Origin: Bacteroidota bacterium
GTDB taxonomy: Bacteria > Bacteroidota > Bacteroidia > B-17B0 > Aurantibacillaceae
Reading direction: 5' to 3'
DNA length: 16,844 nucleotides
Assembly (NCBI GenBank): GCA_005800865.1
Contig: SYEI01000043.1
Location: forward strand, 1-16,844
Below are positions 1-7,588 of this stretch, in pieces. Both the position numbers and the translations under genes were made by a program. Positions within the stretch are counted from its first letter, which is position 1. Every line of letters begins with the position of its first letter. Under the pieces are notes generated by a model. The model was not told the origin of the DNA. It made no database searches and worked only from the letters and a program-made list of their open reading frames with translations.

Positions 1-67
1 GTGTTTTTTTAGAATTATAAATATACAATTTATCGTATTTAAAACAATCTCCTTTTAAATTTTTTAT

Positions 68-1543
68 TTAATTAGGGTTTTTTAGCAAAACAGCACCTGT
101 CTGCTCGTTCTTATAAACGACTGGCTTATTAGACAAATCCATATATTCTTCGTCTGTATTTAGAATATAAAAATAGTCGTCATATTTACTAATTCCCCTT
201 CTGTGAGCTGGGCTCAACCATTTCAAATCCCAGGTATAACGGTAAAAATTAACACCTGGCTCAAAAAGCCAATTAATCCCTAATCGTATGTTTTTGTTGG
301 GATATTTTTCATGCTCTAAAACCAAATTTTGCATCATACTTTTAACGTCCCTATCTATTTTCCAATCTTTATAAAAAGCAGTATTGTGATTTATATAGAT
401 ATTAAAAAGCGCTAAACTGGCACATAAATAGGAAATAGAAACACTGGTTGTTTTAGATAATTGAAAAAAATAATTTAAAAGGAAAGTAAAATTTAAAATA
501 AATATGGGGTAAAAGAAGAGCGCAAAGCGATGGATGTAATAGTCATTCCCTAAAATCAAATGCTGCGCAATAGTTATCGCAACAATGGCTAGTAGAATTA
601 GATTTATAAGTACTAGACTAATATGTGCTTTAAATAAGGTAATATTTCTTTGAACAATAGCCTTTAAAATGATTATGATTGTTAGCGCAACAACGGATAC
701 TATAAAAACTTTAAATATGGTTTCCAAAAAAGGAGTAACATACATTTCGTAAAAAAAACTATAAATGGCTGTGCCAACCGTGTCTTCCATAAATCCATTC
801 TTACCTCCAAAATCAAGCAAGCTCATTTTGGATATTCGGCGTAATGGCTCATATAATACCATTCCAGATAAAATCACTGAAACAATATTGATTTTGTTTT
901 GCCTATAAAAATGATAGTTATTACCTGTAGAGTCTATTTTTAAAACAACATAACTTACAATATTATATACAATTAAAGCAGCTACGTAATAATTAAGTAA
1001 CGAAAAATTACTCATCACGGCTAAAAAGGCTCCAACGTTAAAGAGTATCAAGTGCTTGTTTTGTTTAGAGGTGAAATACAAACTCAAATAATACAAACTC
1101 ATTAGTAAAAATGCAAAAGACAAACCATAACTACGCGCTAATGAAAAAAAATCAAGCAAATGATGGTTTAGCACCATTAACAAATAAAAAGGGAATATCA
1201 ATTTAGGAATATACTTGTATAAAAGTAGAATTGTAAAAATACTGTAAAGAATAAAAGCTAAAATATTTGGTAACCGCAAGCTTAATTCAGAACTGCCAAA
1301 AAGCAATTCACAGTATTTCATCAATACCGTGTTTAAAATATGATTATTTGTATAGGGTGTTTTATAAGAGATGATGTCCATAAAACCTTGATGCACATAG
1401 TGTGTGTATGTATAACTCTCGTCATGTGTAAAAGAAGTATGGGAAGCTTTATAAATAATGTACCATACTATTCCTAAACCAGATAGTAACACTAAACTAA
1501 GTTGTAAAGGAAATTTTTTATGTGAAGGATTTGGTATCGGCAT
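68..1543 (-). CDS. GT-C type integral membrane glycosyltransferase (GT39/ArnT-like), substrate unknown
   Basis: This 491-residue polytopic membrane protein has about ten or more hydrophobic segments, starting at residues 14-31. The first periplasmic loop carries an Asp-Glu pair (D41-E42 in HDESYTY), the usual catalytic/metal signature of GT-C enzymes that use polyprenyl-phosphate sugars. It is followed by YTNNH (64-68) and SELSLRLPN (85-93), both typical of the PMT/ArnT-like group in Bacteroidota. The last 100 or so residues form a soluble tail rich in Trp and Tyr. By family it should move a sugar from a lipid carrier to an acceptor on the outer face of the inner membrane; the acceptor cannot be inferred. 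It is divergent from comM. A TATATTTG box on the minus strand (1562 to 1555) could be a -7 element, but it would leave a leader of only a few bases and has no well-spaced -33 partner. Confidence 0.75.
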   Translation of the reverse strand: MPIPNPSHKKFPLQLSLVLLSGLGIVWYIIYKASHTSFTHDESYTYTHYVHQGFMDIISYKTPYTNNHILNTVLMKYCELLFGSSELSLRLPNILAFILYSIFTILLLYKYIPKLIFPFYLLMVLNHHLLDFFSLARSYGLSFAFLLMSLYYLSLYFTSKQNKHLILFNVGAFLAVMSNFSLLNYYVAALIVYNIVSYVVLKIDSTGNNYHFYRQNKINIVSVILSGMVLYEPLRRISKMSLLDFGGKNGFMEDTVGTAIYSFFYEMYVTPFLETIFKVFIVSVVALTIIIILKAIVQRNITLFKAHISLVLINLILLAIVAITIAQHLILGNDYYIHRFALFFYPIFILNFTFLLNYFFQLSKTTSVSISYLCASLALFNIYINHNTAFYKDWKIDRDVKSMMQNLVLEHEKYPNKNIRLGINWLFEPGVNFYRYTWDLKWLSPAHRRGISKYDDYFYILNTDEEYMDLSNKPVVYKNEQTGAVLLKNPN

Positions 1544-1704
1544 AATTTATCATTCAAATATATTAAATCTAATTCAAATACGATAGTCTTTTATTTATTT
1601 GTACCTCTGAAGCCCTTGTAAATACTGCCAATTTCAAAGATGCTACAAATTATAGCAAAGGCGTGCTTTCTTTTGTTGTTATTTTGCAGAAATTATTTTG
1701 TCGT

Positions 1705-3243
1705 ATGCTAGTTAAAACGTTTGGAAGCGCCGTGCACGGTATTAGTGCCACCACAGTTACAGTAGAGGTTAATATTTCACAAGGAATCAATTTTTTTATG
1801 GTGGGCTTGCCTGATAATGCCGTTAAAGAAAGTCATCATCGCATTCATGCCGCTTTAAATAATAACAATTTAAAAATACCAGGTAAGCAGATTACGATCA
1901 ATCTAGCACCTGCTGATATTCGTAAAGAAGGATCAGCTTATGATTTAACTATTGCAGTTGGTATTTTAGCGGCATCTGAGCAAATTAAATCCGAAGATGT
2001 TTCTAATTATATTATTATGGGAGAGCTATCATTGGATGGCGAATTACGTCCCATAAAAGGAACGTTGCCTATTGCTATTAAAGCCAAGCAAGAAGGATTT
2101 AAAGGATTGATATTACCAGAAGAAAATGCCAAAGAAGCCGCTGTTGTGGATGGTATGGATGTTTATGGCGTATCAAACATCAAACAAGTGATTGATTTTT
2201 TTAACGAAACAGCTACTTTAGAAAAAACCACCATTGATATTGAACAAGAATTTTTAACCCGCTTAGATGATTTTGAATTTGATTTTAATGATGTCAAAGG
2301 TCAAGAGAATATTAAGCGTGCTTTGGAAATAGCTGCTTCTGGCGGACATAACGTTATTTTAATTGGGCCACCAGGTGCAGGAAAAACGATGCTAAGTAAA
2401 AGGATGCCATCTATTTTACCACCTTTAACATTAGATGAAGCATTGGAAACAACCAAAATTCATAGTGTTGCGGGTAAGACATCAAAAACAATGGGTCTTG
2501 TCACAAAACGTCCCTTTCGCAGCCCGCATCATACAATTTCGGACGTGGCTTTAGTTGGCGGCGGAATGAACGCACAGCCAGGAGAAATTTCGTTAGCACA
2601 TAATGGCGTTTTATTTTTAGATGAATTACCCGAGTTTAAACGAACAGTTTTAGAAGTGATGCGTCAGCCTTTAGAAGATAGAATTGTGACCATTTCTCGA
2701 GCGCGTTTTAGTGTGGAGTATCCTGCCAGTTTTATGTTAATGGCTAGTATGAATCCTTGTCCTTGTGGCTATTACAACCACCCCGAAAAAGACTGCGTGT
2801 GCGCCCCAGGTGTAGTACAAAAATATTTAAATAAAATTTCAGGACCTTTATTAGATAGAATTGATTAGCATGTGGAAGTAACACCTGTTCCTTTTAGCGA
2901 GTTGAGTAAATCTCAAAGTGCCGAAACAAGTAAAGATATTAGAGAGCGCGTCATTAAAGCACGTCTGTTACAAACGGAACGCTATAAAACTTCTGATGGC
3001 ATTTATTGCAATGCTCAAATGCGCACGAAGGATTTAAGAACTTATTGCCATTTAGATGAAGCTAGTAATACCTTATTAAAAACTGCCATGGAACGATTGG
3101 GTTTATCTGCTCGAGCCTATGATCGTATTTTAAAAGTGGCACGAACCATTGCCGATTTGGAGTCTTCTAAAAACATCCAAACTAATCATATTGCTGAGGC
3201 TATTCAATACCGAAGTTTGGATCGAGAAGGTTGGGCGGGGTAG
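1705..3243 (+). pseudogene. comM: comM/yifB Mg-chelatase-like AAA+ ATPase, interrupted by an in-frame TAG
   Basis: ComM/YifB proteins are AAA+ hexameric helicases; in competent bacteria ComM drives branch migration during integration of transformed DNA. ATG 1705 is the likely start because it gives the family's usual opening MLVKTFGSAVHGI; a GTG at 1663 would add 14 atypical residues. The reading shows an N-terminal ChlI-like domain, Walker A GPPGAGKT (221-228), Walker B VLFLDE (302-307) and a CPCG cysteine cluster. TAG at 2866-2868 then replaces the residue after LLDRID, where the family normally has Ile or Leu before His. The same frame continues without a break as HVEVTPVPF and the Mg_chelatase_C domain (LSARAYDRILKVART) to TAG at 3241-3243. 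Without the stop the product would be 512 residues, the normal length. The upstream fragment (387 residues) ends just after the putative arginine finger R385 and lacks the C-terminal lid. It is probably inactive, unless the TAG is a sequencing error or is read through. Confidence 0.88.
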
Positions 3244-3259
3244 CAGATTCTGCTATTTT
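3241..3259 (+). terminator. Weak hairpin terminator at the end of comM
   Basis: TAGCAG and CTGCTA form a perfect 6-bp stem around a 3-base ATT loop, followed by TTTT. The comM stop codon is the first three bases of the stem. The stem is short, so this is a tentative call. Confidence 0.4.
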
Positions 3260-3338
3260 ACCATTTAAATAATGGTTGGTTATATGTTAGGCTAATACAA
3301 ATATTTTATTATCTTTAATAAAATTTAAAACTAAAAAT

Positions 3339-5156
3339 ATGAAAAAACTTTACATGCTTATTTGCTTTTTGAGTATTGGCACAATTAATTTGTTGGCTCA
3401 AACCAGTGGTGGTCCAGATGCTTATGGCTATATCTGGAGAAACAATTTAGATCCACAAGGACCAACATATAAATGGATTACGATTGATACAATGGCTGCA
3501 GCTCAACAAATTAATGGGTTAGCAGATGACAATAATACAGGCTCTTTTGCTATTGGTTTTCCCTTTCATTACTATTGGTATAATGTTACTCAATTTTGGG
3601 TAGGATCAAATGGTTACTTAGGCTTTACTAATGGACAATTATCTGCCCCTTTTGTAACCATTCCAGGAACAGCTAACCCTCAAAATTTTTTAGCAGCATT
3701 TGCTTCTGATTTATTATTTGATCCTTTGAATTCTGCGAAAGCATGGAGATGGACAAATGCAGCTAATGACACCTTAGTTGTCACATGGAAAGATGTTCCC
3801 TTCTATGACGCAGCTATTCCTGCTGGTTCTGGCTTAAACACCTTTCAAGTTATTTTGAGTGCAGTGGATAGTTCTATCACTTATCAATATTTTGCTCAAA
3901 GCATAAGTACGCCAACCGTTAATGCATCTGTTGGTATCGAAAATAATTCAGGCTTAGTAGGACTTCAACATTCTTTTAATACTTACCCAACGCCGGGCTT
4001 AGCTATAAAGTTCTATTACCCTGCGAACACCTCATTTGCTGTATCAGATGCAAGTACAATTTCTAATTCCAATTCAGAAACTTCAGGTGTGCACATTAGT
4101 AAATCAGGGCAAGCATTTCCATTATCTACAACCATTAAAAATACAGGTAATCAACCATTAAATTCATTTAATGTATTTGGCAGAGTTGTAAATGCCTCTA
4201 ATATTATACAAGTTCAAAATACGGTTGCCAGTAGCTCATTAGCTCCAGGACAAATTCAAACAATAAATATGACGAACTCTTTTAATCCTATTAACGCAGG
4301 AATTTTTAGATTTATTAATGATACTCAACTTGGAGGTGACGCTACACCAAGTAATAATCAAAAAGTTCAGGAGGTAGTTGTAGTTGATACAACGGCAGCT
4401 TCTATTCTTTTATCATTTGATAATGGCTTATCTAATGGTGTTGCCCATAGTTGGTCTGGCGGAGTTGGTGGAGTTGGAGTACACTACACGCCTCCATTTT
4501 ACCCTTGTCAAATAACAGATGTATTGGCTTATATTACTGCAAACCCGAACAATGTTGGTTACTCGATGGTTGTAAAAGATGATAGTGGACCAAACAATCA
4601 ACCGGGCGCAGTATTGGATTCTATTGGAATAGGTCCTGGATTGGTTTCCCCCGCAGCTTGGAATACAACAACATTAGCGATGCCTTTAACTATCAACTCA
4701 GGTGGTGTTTATGTGATGTGGTTAATGGACGGAATGGGTATTACTTTAGGTACAAATACCACAACGCCATACTCAAATCACAATGTTGAGTATGTTAATG
4801 GTGTAACTGGTGCGTATAGAGGTAATGAAAACACTGATTTGATGATTAATATGAGAATTAAAAAATTAAGTTCTGTTGGTATTAACGATAAAGCGATTGG
4901 AGATTATTTTGCTAACGTTTATCCAAATCCATCTTCAGATATAGTAAGTCTTAACTTTAATTTACCGACTGAAATTAAAAGTATTAATTATGAAGTTTTA
5001 GATTTACAAGGTAAATCAATCTTTGTTAATTCATCTATTCATTATAACCCAGGTCGAATCACCATGGATGTTTCAAGTCTTAAATCTGGTATTTACATTT
5101 GTAAAATTACCGTTGATGGAACTACAGTTGTTAAAAAATTAGTGGTTAACCATTAA
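3339..5156 (+). CDS. Secreted T9SS cargo protein with type A sorting domain
   Basis: This is a 605-residue exported protein. Residues 1-21 are a signal peptide (basic MKK, hydrophobic core, LLAQ cleavage region). Residues 22 to about 230 form a beta-rich module with FPFHYYWYNV, VGSNGYLGF, a TWKDVPFYD-like strand and ASVGIENNSG. This resembles the nidogen-like/PPC-type modules of Bacteroidota surface proteins. Residues 230-347 look like a CARDB-type Ig-like repeat (NTGNQPLNSF, SLAPGQ, PSNNQKVQ). Residues 350-515 form a further beta-rich region that I do not recognise. Residues 526-605 are a type A T9SS C-terminal sorting domain: VYPNPSSDIV, YEVLDLQGK, LKSGIYICKI and a final VVKKLVVNH. The protein should cross the outer membrane through the T9SS and be released or anchored at the surface. 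No catalytic motif is visible, so an adhesive or structural role is only a guess. It is a single gene closed by a strong terminator. Confidence 0.88.
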   Translation: MKKLYMLICFLSIGTINLLAQTSGGPDAYGYIWRNNLDPQGPTYKWITIDTMAAAQQINGLADDNNTGSFAIGFPFHYYWYNVTQFWVGSNGYLGFTNGQLSAPFVTIPGTANPQNFLAAFASDLLFDPLNSAKAWRWTNAANDTLVVTWKDVPFYDAAIPAGSGLNTFQVILSAVDSSITYQYFAQSISTPTVNASVGIENNSGLVGLQHSFNTYPTPGLAIKFYYPANTSFAVSDASTISNSNSETSGVHISKSGQAFPLSTTIKNTGNQPLNSFNVFGRVVNASNIIQVQNTVASSSLAPGQIQTINMTNSFNPINAGIFRFINDTQLGGDATPSNNQKVQEVVVVDTTAASILLSFDNGLSNGVAHSWSGGVGGVGVHYTPPFYPCQITDVLAYITANPNNVGYSMVVKDDSGPNNQPGAVLDSIGIGPGLVSPAAWNTTTLAMPLTINSGGVYVMWLMDGMGITLGTNTTTPYSNHNVEYVNGVTGAYRGNENTDLMINMRIKKLSSVGINDKAIGDYFANVYPNPSSDIVSLNFNLPTEIKSINYEVLDLQGKSIFVNSSIHYNPGRITMDVSSLKSGIYICKITVDGTTVVKKLVVNH

Positions 5157-5177
5157 AATTAACGATATAAATAGGTT

Positions 5178-5209
5178 AAAAAGCACTCGTCGGTTGGCGG
5201 GTGCTTTTT
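5178..5209 (+). terminator. Rho-independent terminator after the T9SS cargo gene
   Basis: A 12-bp stem starts with AAAAAGCACTCG, has one T-G wobble and an 8-base loop, and returns as CGGGTGCTTTTT. The stem is GC-rich near the loop and ends in T5, 21 bases after the stop codon of the secreted protein gene. Confidence 0.85.
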
Positions 5210-5283
5210 CAATTGAAATGAAGCCAGTCCGATTTTTTCTATTCAATATTTAAATATAACTAATCATTTAAACAAAATTCCTT

Positions 5284-5291
5284 TAGCTTTG
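5284..5291 (+). promoter_or_regulatory. Candidate -7 box (TAGCTTTG) for the MerR/B12 regulator
   Basis: TAGCTTTG fits the Bacteroidota -7 consensus TAnnTTTG and lies 20 bases before the ATG at 5312, in the gap after the preceding terminator. No TTTG occurs at the usual distance upstream, so the -33 half is missing or weak. Confidence 0.35.
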
Positions 5292-5311
5292 TTACTGGAT
5301 AAAACCTCAAT

Positions 5312-6232
5312 ATGCCAACTCAATACGCAATAAAAGATTTAGAAAGACTTTCGGGAATAAAGGCCCATACTTTACGTATTTGGGAGCAGCGTTATGGTAT
5401 TTTAAAGCCAGAACGTACAGATACCAATATCAGGTATTATACTTCCGATGATTTACGTCGCATTTTAAATATTTCTTTGTTAAACAGCAATGGCTTTAAG
5501 ATTTCTAAAATTGCCAAATTACCGGATGAGGAAATTATTAAGCAAGCGCAATCTATATTAAACAATTTTAACAAAGAGAGCGATCAGATTGATAATTTGG
5601 TGCTGTGTATGATGGAAATGAATGAAGCTAAGTTCGAGAAAATCATTTCAAATTGCATTATTCACTTTGGTTTTGAGAGTACTATTGAAAAAGTGGTGTT
5701 TCCTTTTATGCGCCAAATAGGTAATATGTGGCAAGTAGGCATGGTTAATCCCGCTCAAGAACATTTTATTACTCATTTAGTCCGTCAAAAAGTGATTGTT
5801 GGAATTGATGGCTTATTTCCTGAACCATTAGCAAATCCAAAAACCTTTTTGTTATTTCTACCATCAAACGAAATGCACGAATTAGGTCTTTTGTATTGTA
5901 ATTTTTTAGTGAAAGCAAAAGGCCATAGATGCTTGTATTTAGGGCAATCTGTTCCATTTAATGATTTACTAACGGTTACAAATGTAGCTCCAGCTGATGT
6001 GATTGTAACCGTATTTACAAATCGTATGGAGGGTATTTCGGTTCAGGATTACCTTAATAATTTGTCAAACTCCTTCCCAAACAGTCAAATTATGGTTTCG
6101 GGACGTGCATTTTTCGATCCAAATGAGCCAATTGAGCTCCCAAAAAACGTTATTTTGTTCGAATCTCACGAACAATTTAAAAATGTGCTGCACAGTGTTA
6201 ACTTTGCATTTAATGCATACAAACCTAATTAA
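5312..6232 (+). CDS. MerR-family regulator with cobalamin-binding domain (CarH/LitR-like photoreceptor type)
   Basis: This 306-residue protein has three parts. Residues 4-70 are a MerR winged helix (AIKDLERLSGIKAHTLRIWE, then RYYTSDDLRRI). Residues about 75-165 are a helical B12-binding cap. Residues about 175-300 are a Rossmann-like B12 domain. The cap carries the Wx9EH signature of CarH-type sensors (W140, E150, H151), and the E-M-H-E-L-G motif supplies the lower axial cobalt ligand (H189). CarH proteins bind adenosylcobalamin, repress carotenoid and light-protection genes as a dark tetramer, and fall apart on illumination. Here the residue after the Trp is Gln (Q141); from memory, Thermus CarH has the light-state upper His ligand (H132) at this place. 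No carotenoid, photolyase or other known target gene is nearby, so the regulon is unknown. The last 39 coding bases lie in a 68-bp repeat shared with the start of the DUF4296 gene. Confidence 0.85.
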   Translation: MPTQYAIKDLERLSGIKAHTLRIWEQRYGILKPERTDTNIRYYTSDDLRRILNISLLNSNGFKISKIAKLPDEEIIKQAQSILNNFNKESDQIDNLVLCMMEMNEAKFEKIISNCIIHFGFESTIEKVVFPFMRQIGNMWQVGMVNPAQEHFITHLVRQKVIVGIDGLFPEPLANPKTFLLFLPSNEMHELGLLYCNFLVKAKGHRCLYLGQSVPFNDLLTVTNVAPADVIVTVFTNRMEGISVQDYLNNLSNSFPNSQIMVSGRAFFDPNEPIELPKNVILFESHEQFKNVLHSVNFAFNAYKPN

Positions 6233-6261
6233 ACTATTTATCGTTTCAGTTTTGTTTTTTT
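6194..6261 (+). repeat. 68-bp direct repeat, copy A (3' end of the MerR gene)
   Basis: Bases 6194-6261 match 7521-7588 at 67 of 68 positions; the only difference is C6225 against T7552. Copy A encodes the last residues (SVNFAFNAYKPN) and stop codon of the regulator. It also holds a dead copy of the DUF4296 gene start: ATG at 6213, then MHTNLIKLFIVSVLFF, stopped by TAA exactly where the repeat ends. The period between the copies is 1327 bp. Confidence 0.97.
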
Positions 6262-7520
6262 AATTTCTGATTATATTTAATTTCGTATAGAATATTAAAT
6301 ATAATTATAATGAGGCCGAAATTATTTTTTCAAATTTGCATCCTTGTTCTCAGCATTCTTTTTTCTTCATGTAAACAACAATTGTTTTTGAAGAGAAAAT
6401 ATACCGATGGTTTTTTTACGGGAGGAATTTCTAAAAAAGATAAACCATTACAAAGCATAAGAGATGAACATACTCTTGCTAAAACTATCTTAAAAAAGCC
6501 GTTCAATACGGTTGTGCCAAAAACAGATTCCAATAATCTTGCAGTTGCTATTACGAATCATTCTCAAATTGTTGACATAGCACCAAGGTGTAGTGTTGAG
6601 ATTATAAAAGATAGACATGGACTTAAACCCGTATTGGGTTCTCAAAAGAGCTCCAGAAGTTCAAAGGTCGAAAAGCAAAAGCTAACTGGTCTTGATTTTA
6701 AATCCATCGGTCTTATTTCATTAATTAGTGCCTCTTTGATTTCTTTTGGCTTTTTTGGAAGTAAAAATAACATGAAACTAATTTCGAAATGGGCCTATCG
6801 AAATAAATGGAAAAGCAGGGTTCTTATTGGTGGTGTATCGATAGCAAATATATATGCATCTATGCTTATTGGCGACCTATTAAGACAAAATGACGTTCCT
6901 TTACCGAATCATTTGATGGAATTCGCGGCTGCTGCTTTTGGAATTTCCCTCGTGATGTATCCAAAAAACAAAAACATACTTTTTGATAAAAACACCTATA
7001 TAAAACGTAAACTCATCCATTTCTCTCTGGCATCATTATCATGTATTATGGCAATTACAAGTTCCTATCATCAGGAATCATATACTAAATTTGTAAAATT
7101 TGCAATTCCTGAAGTGATGCCTATTAAATCAACATTAACGGCTTCAAAAGATAATAATATCATAAAAACGAAAAGCCAATCGGTAGAATTAAATATTACA
7201 AAGGCAGTTGAAGAATATAAAATAAAATGGTGGCAGGCATTAATCATATTTTTTATTGTCCTTACGGCCTTGGCAAGTACCTTAGCTATTATGGCCTTAT
7301 CATGTTACATTGCTTGTAGCGGACAAGGAGGAGTGGCAACATTGGTGGGAGTGGGTGGAACCGCATTATTAATCGCTTTGTCAGTATACAGCATAGTAAA
7401 AATCAGACAGATTAAAATCGATCCTAAAAAGCCAAAAACCAATAAAGCGTAACAGAAAAGACGTCTAAAAAATGTTATTTTATTTCCATTTGCAAGAACA
7501 GTTTATAATATCTCATTCAT
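6262..7520. other. Inserted segment between the 68-bp repeats
   Basis: This 1259-bp segment lies between the two repeat copies and holds one complete gene, the 380-residue multi-spanning lipoprotein. Removing 1327 bp (the segment plus one repeat) would join the MerR gene directly to the DUF4296 lipoprotein gene with a 20-base overlap and damage neither. That is strong evidence for an insertion or duplication event. I see no transposase, integrase or terminal inverted repeats. The right edge (about 7467-7520) still resembles the 3' end of the MerR gene (6142-6193), with about 38 matches and two single-base gaps by eye. The event may therefore have involved a diverged homologous sequence rather than a classical transposon. 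Confidence 0.7.
6310..7452 (+). CDS. Multi-spanning lipoprotein of unknown function, carried on the inserted segment
   Basis: This 380-residue protein has an N-terminal lipoprotein signal (lipobox LFSS before C21). Right after it comes a KRKYTDGFF motif (28-36), which recurs in uncharacterised Bacteroidota lipoproteins. A polar stretch to about residue 128 follows. Hydrophobic segments then lie at about 132-149, 170-189, 202-217, 235-252, 309-333 and 340-363, the last two separated by a Gly-rich turn (CSGQGGVATLVG). A Lys-rich tail ends the protein. The mix of a lipid anchor and several membrane segments suggests an envelope protein; I do not recognise a function. TTTG at 6251-6254 (inside repeat copy A), 17 bases and TATATTTA (6272-6279) could form a promoter made partly by the insertion. 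No clear terminator follows. Bases 6359-6376 around the lipobox are identical over 18 bases to 7583-7600 in the next lipoprotein gene. Confidence 0.65.
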   Translation: MRPKLFFQICILVLSILFSSCKQQLFLKRKYTDGFFTGGISKKDKPLQSIRDEHTLAKTILKKPFNTVVPKTDSNNLAVAITNHSQIVDIAPRCSVEIIKDRHGLKPVLGSQKSSRSSKVEKQKLTGLDFKSIGLISLISASLISFGFFGSKNNMKLISKWAYRNKWKSRVLIGGVSIANIYASMLIGDLLRQNDVPLPNHLMEFAAAAFGISLVMYPKNKNILFDKNTYIKRKLIHFSLASLSCIMAITSSYHQESYTKFVKFAIPEVMPIKSTLTASKDNNIIKTKSQSVELNITKAVEEYKIKWWQALIIFFIVLTALASTLAIMALSCYIACSGQGGVATLVGVGGTALLIALSVYSIVKIRQIKIDPKKPKTNKA

Positions 7521-7588
7521 AGTGTTAACTTTGCATTTAATGCATACAAACTTAATTAAACTATTTATCGTTTCAGTTTTGTTTTTTT
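7521..7588 (+). repeat. 68-bp direct repeat, copy B (5' end of the DUF4296 lipoprotein gene)
   Basis: This is the second copy of the repeat at 6194-6261 (67/68 identical). It holds the start codon (ATG 7540) and the first 16 codons of the DUF4296 lipoprotein. The first part is a leftover of the MerR 3' end in a place where it has no coding role. It includes TAACTTTG (7526-7533), which fits the TAnnTTTG -7 consensus and could now drive the downstream genes. Confidence 0.97.

Noticed and set aside
1663..1704. Upstream GTG start for comM adding 14 residues
   Set aside because: The family begins with MLVKTFGSAVHGI-like sequence, which matches ATG 1705; the added residues are hydrophobic and unlike the family.
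2866..2868. TAG recoding (for example a genome-wide reassigned codon or pyrrolysine) as explanation of the comM break
   Set aside because: TAG ends the hotdog gene and comM itself at normal lengths, so reassignment is unlikely; a point mutation or sequencing error is simpler.
6116..7434. GATCC-AA--AGCCAA similarity between the MerR gene (6116) and the end of the inserted gene (7421) as a further part of the repeat
   Set aside because: The spacing to the aligned A6 block differs by about 20 bases and the match is short and within two coding regions (both DPxxP), so chance is the better explanation.
6262..7520. Classical insertion sequence or integron cassette
   Set aside because: No transposase or integrase, no terminal inverted repeats at the repeat borders, and the duplication is far too long for a usual target site duplication.
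7522..7539. GTG 7522 as start of the DUF4296 lipoprotein
   Set aside because: These six codons belong to the leftover MerR 3' end in the repeat; ATG 7540 gives a normal short lipoprotein signal.
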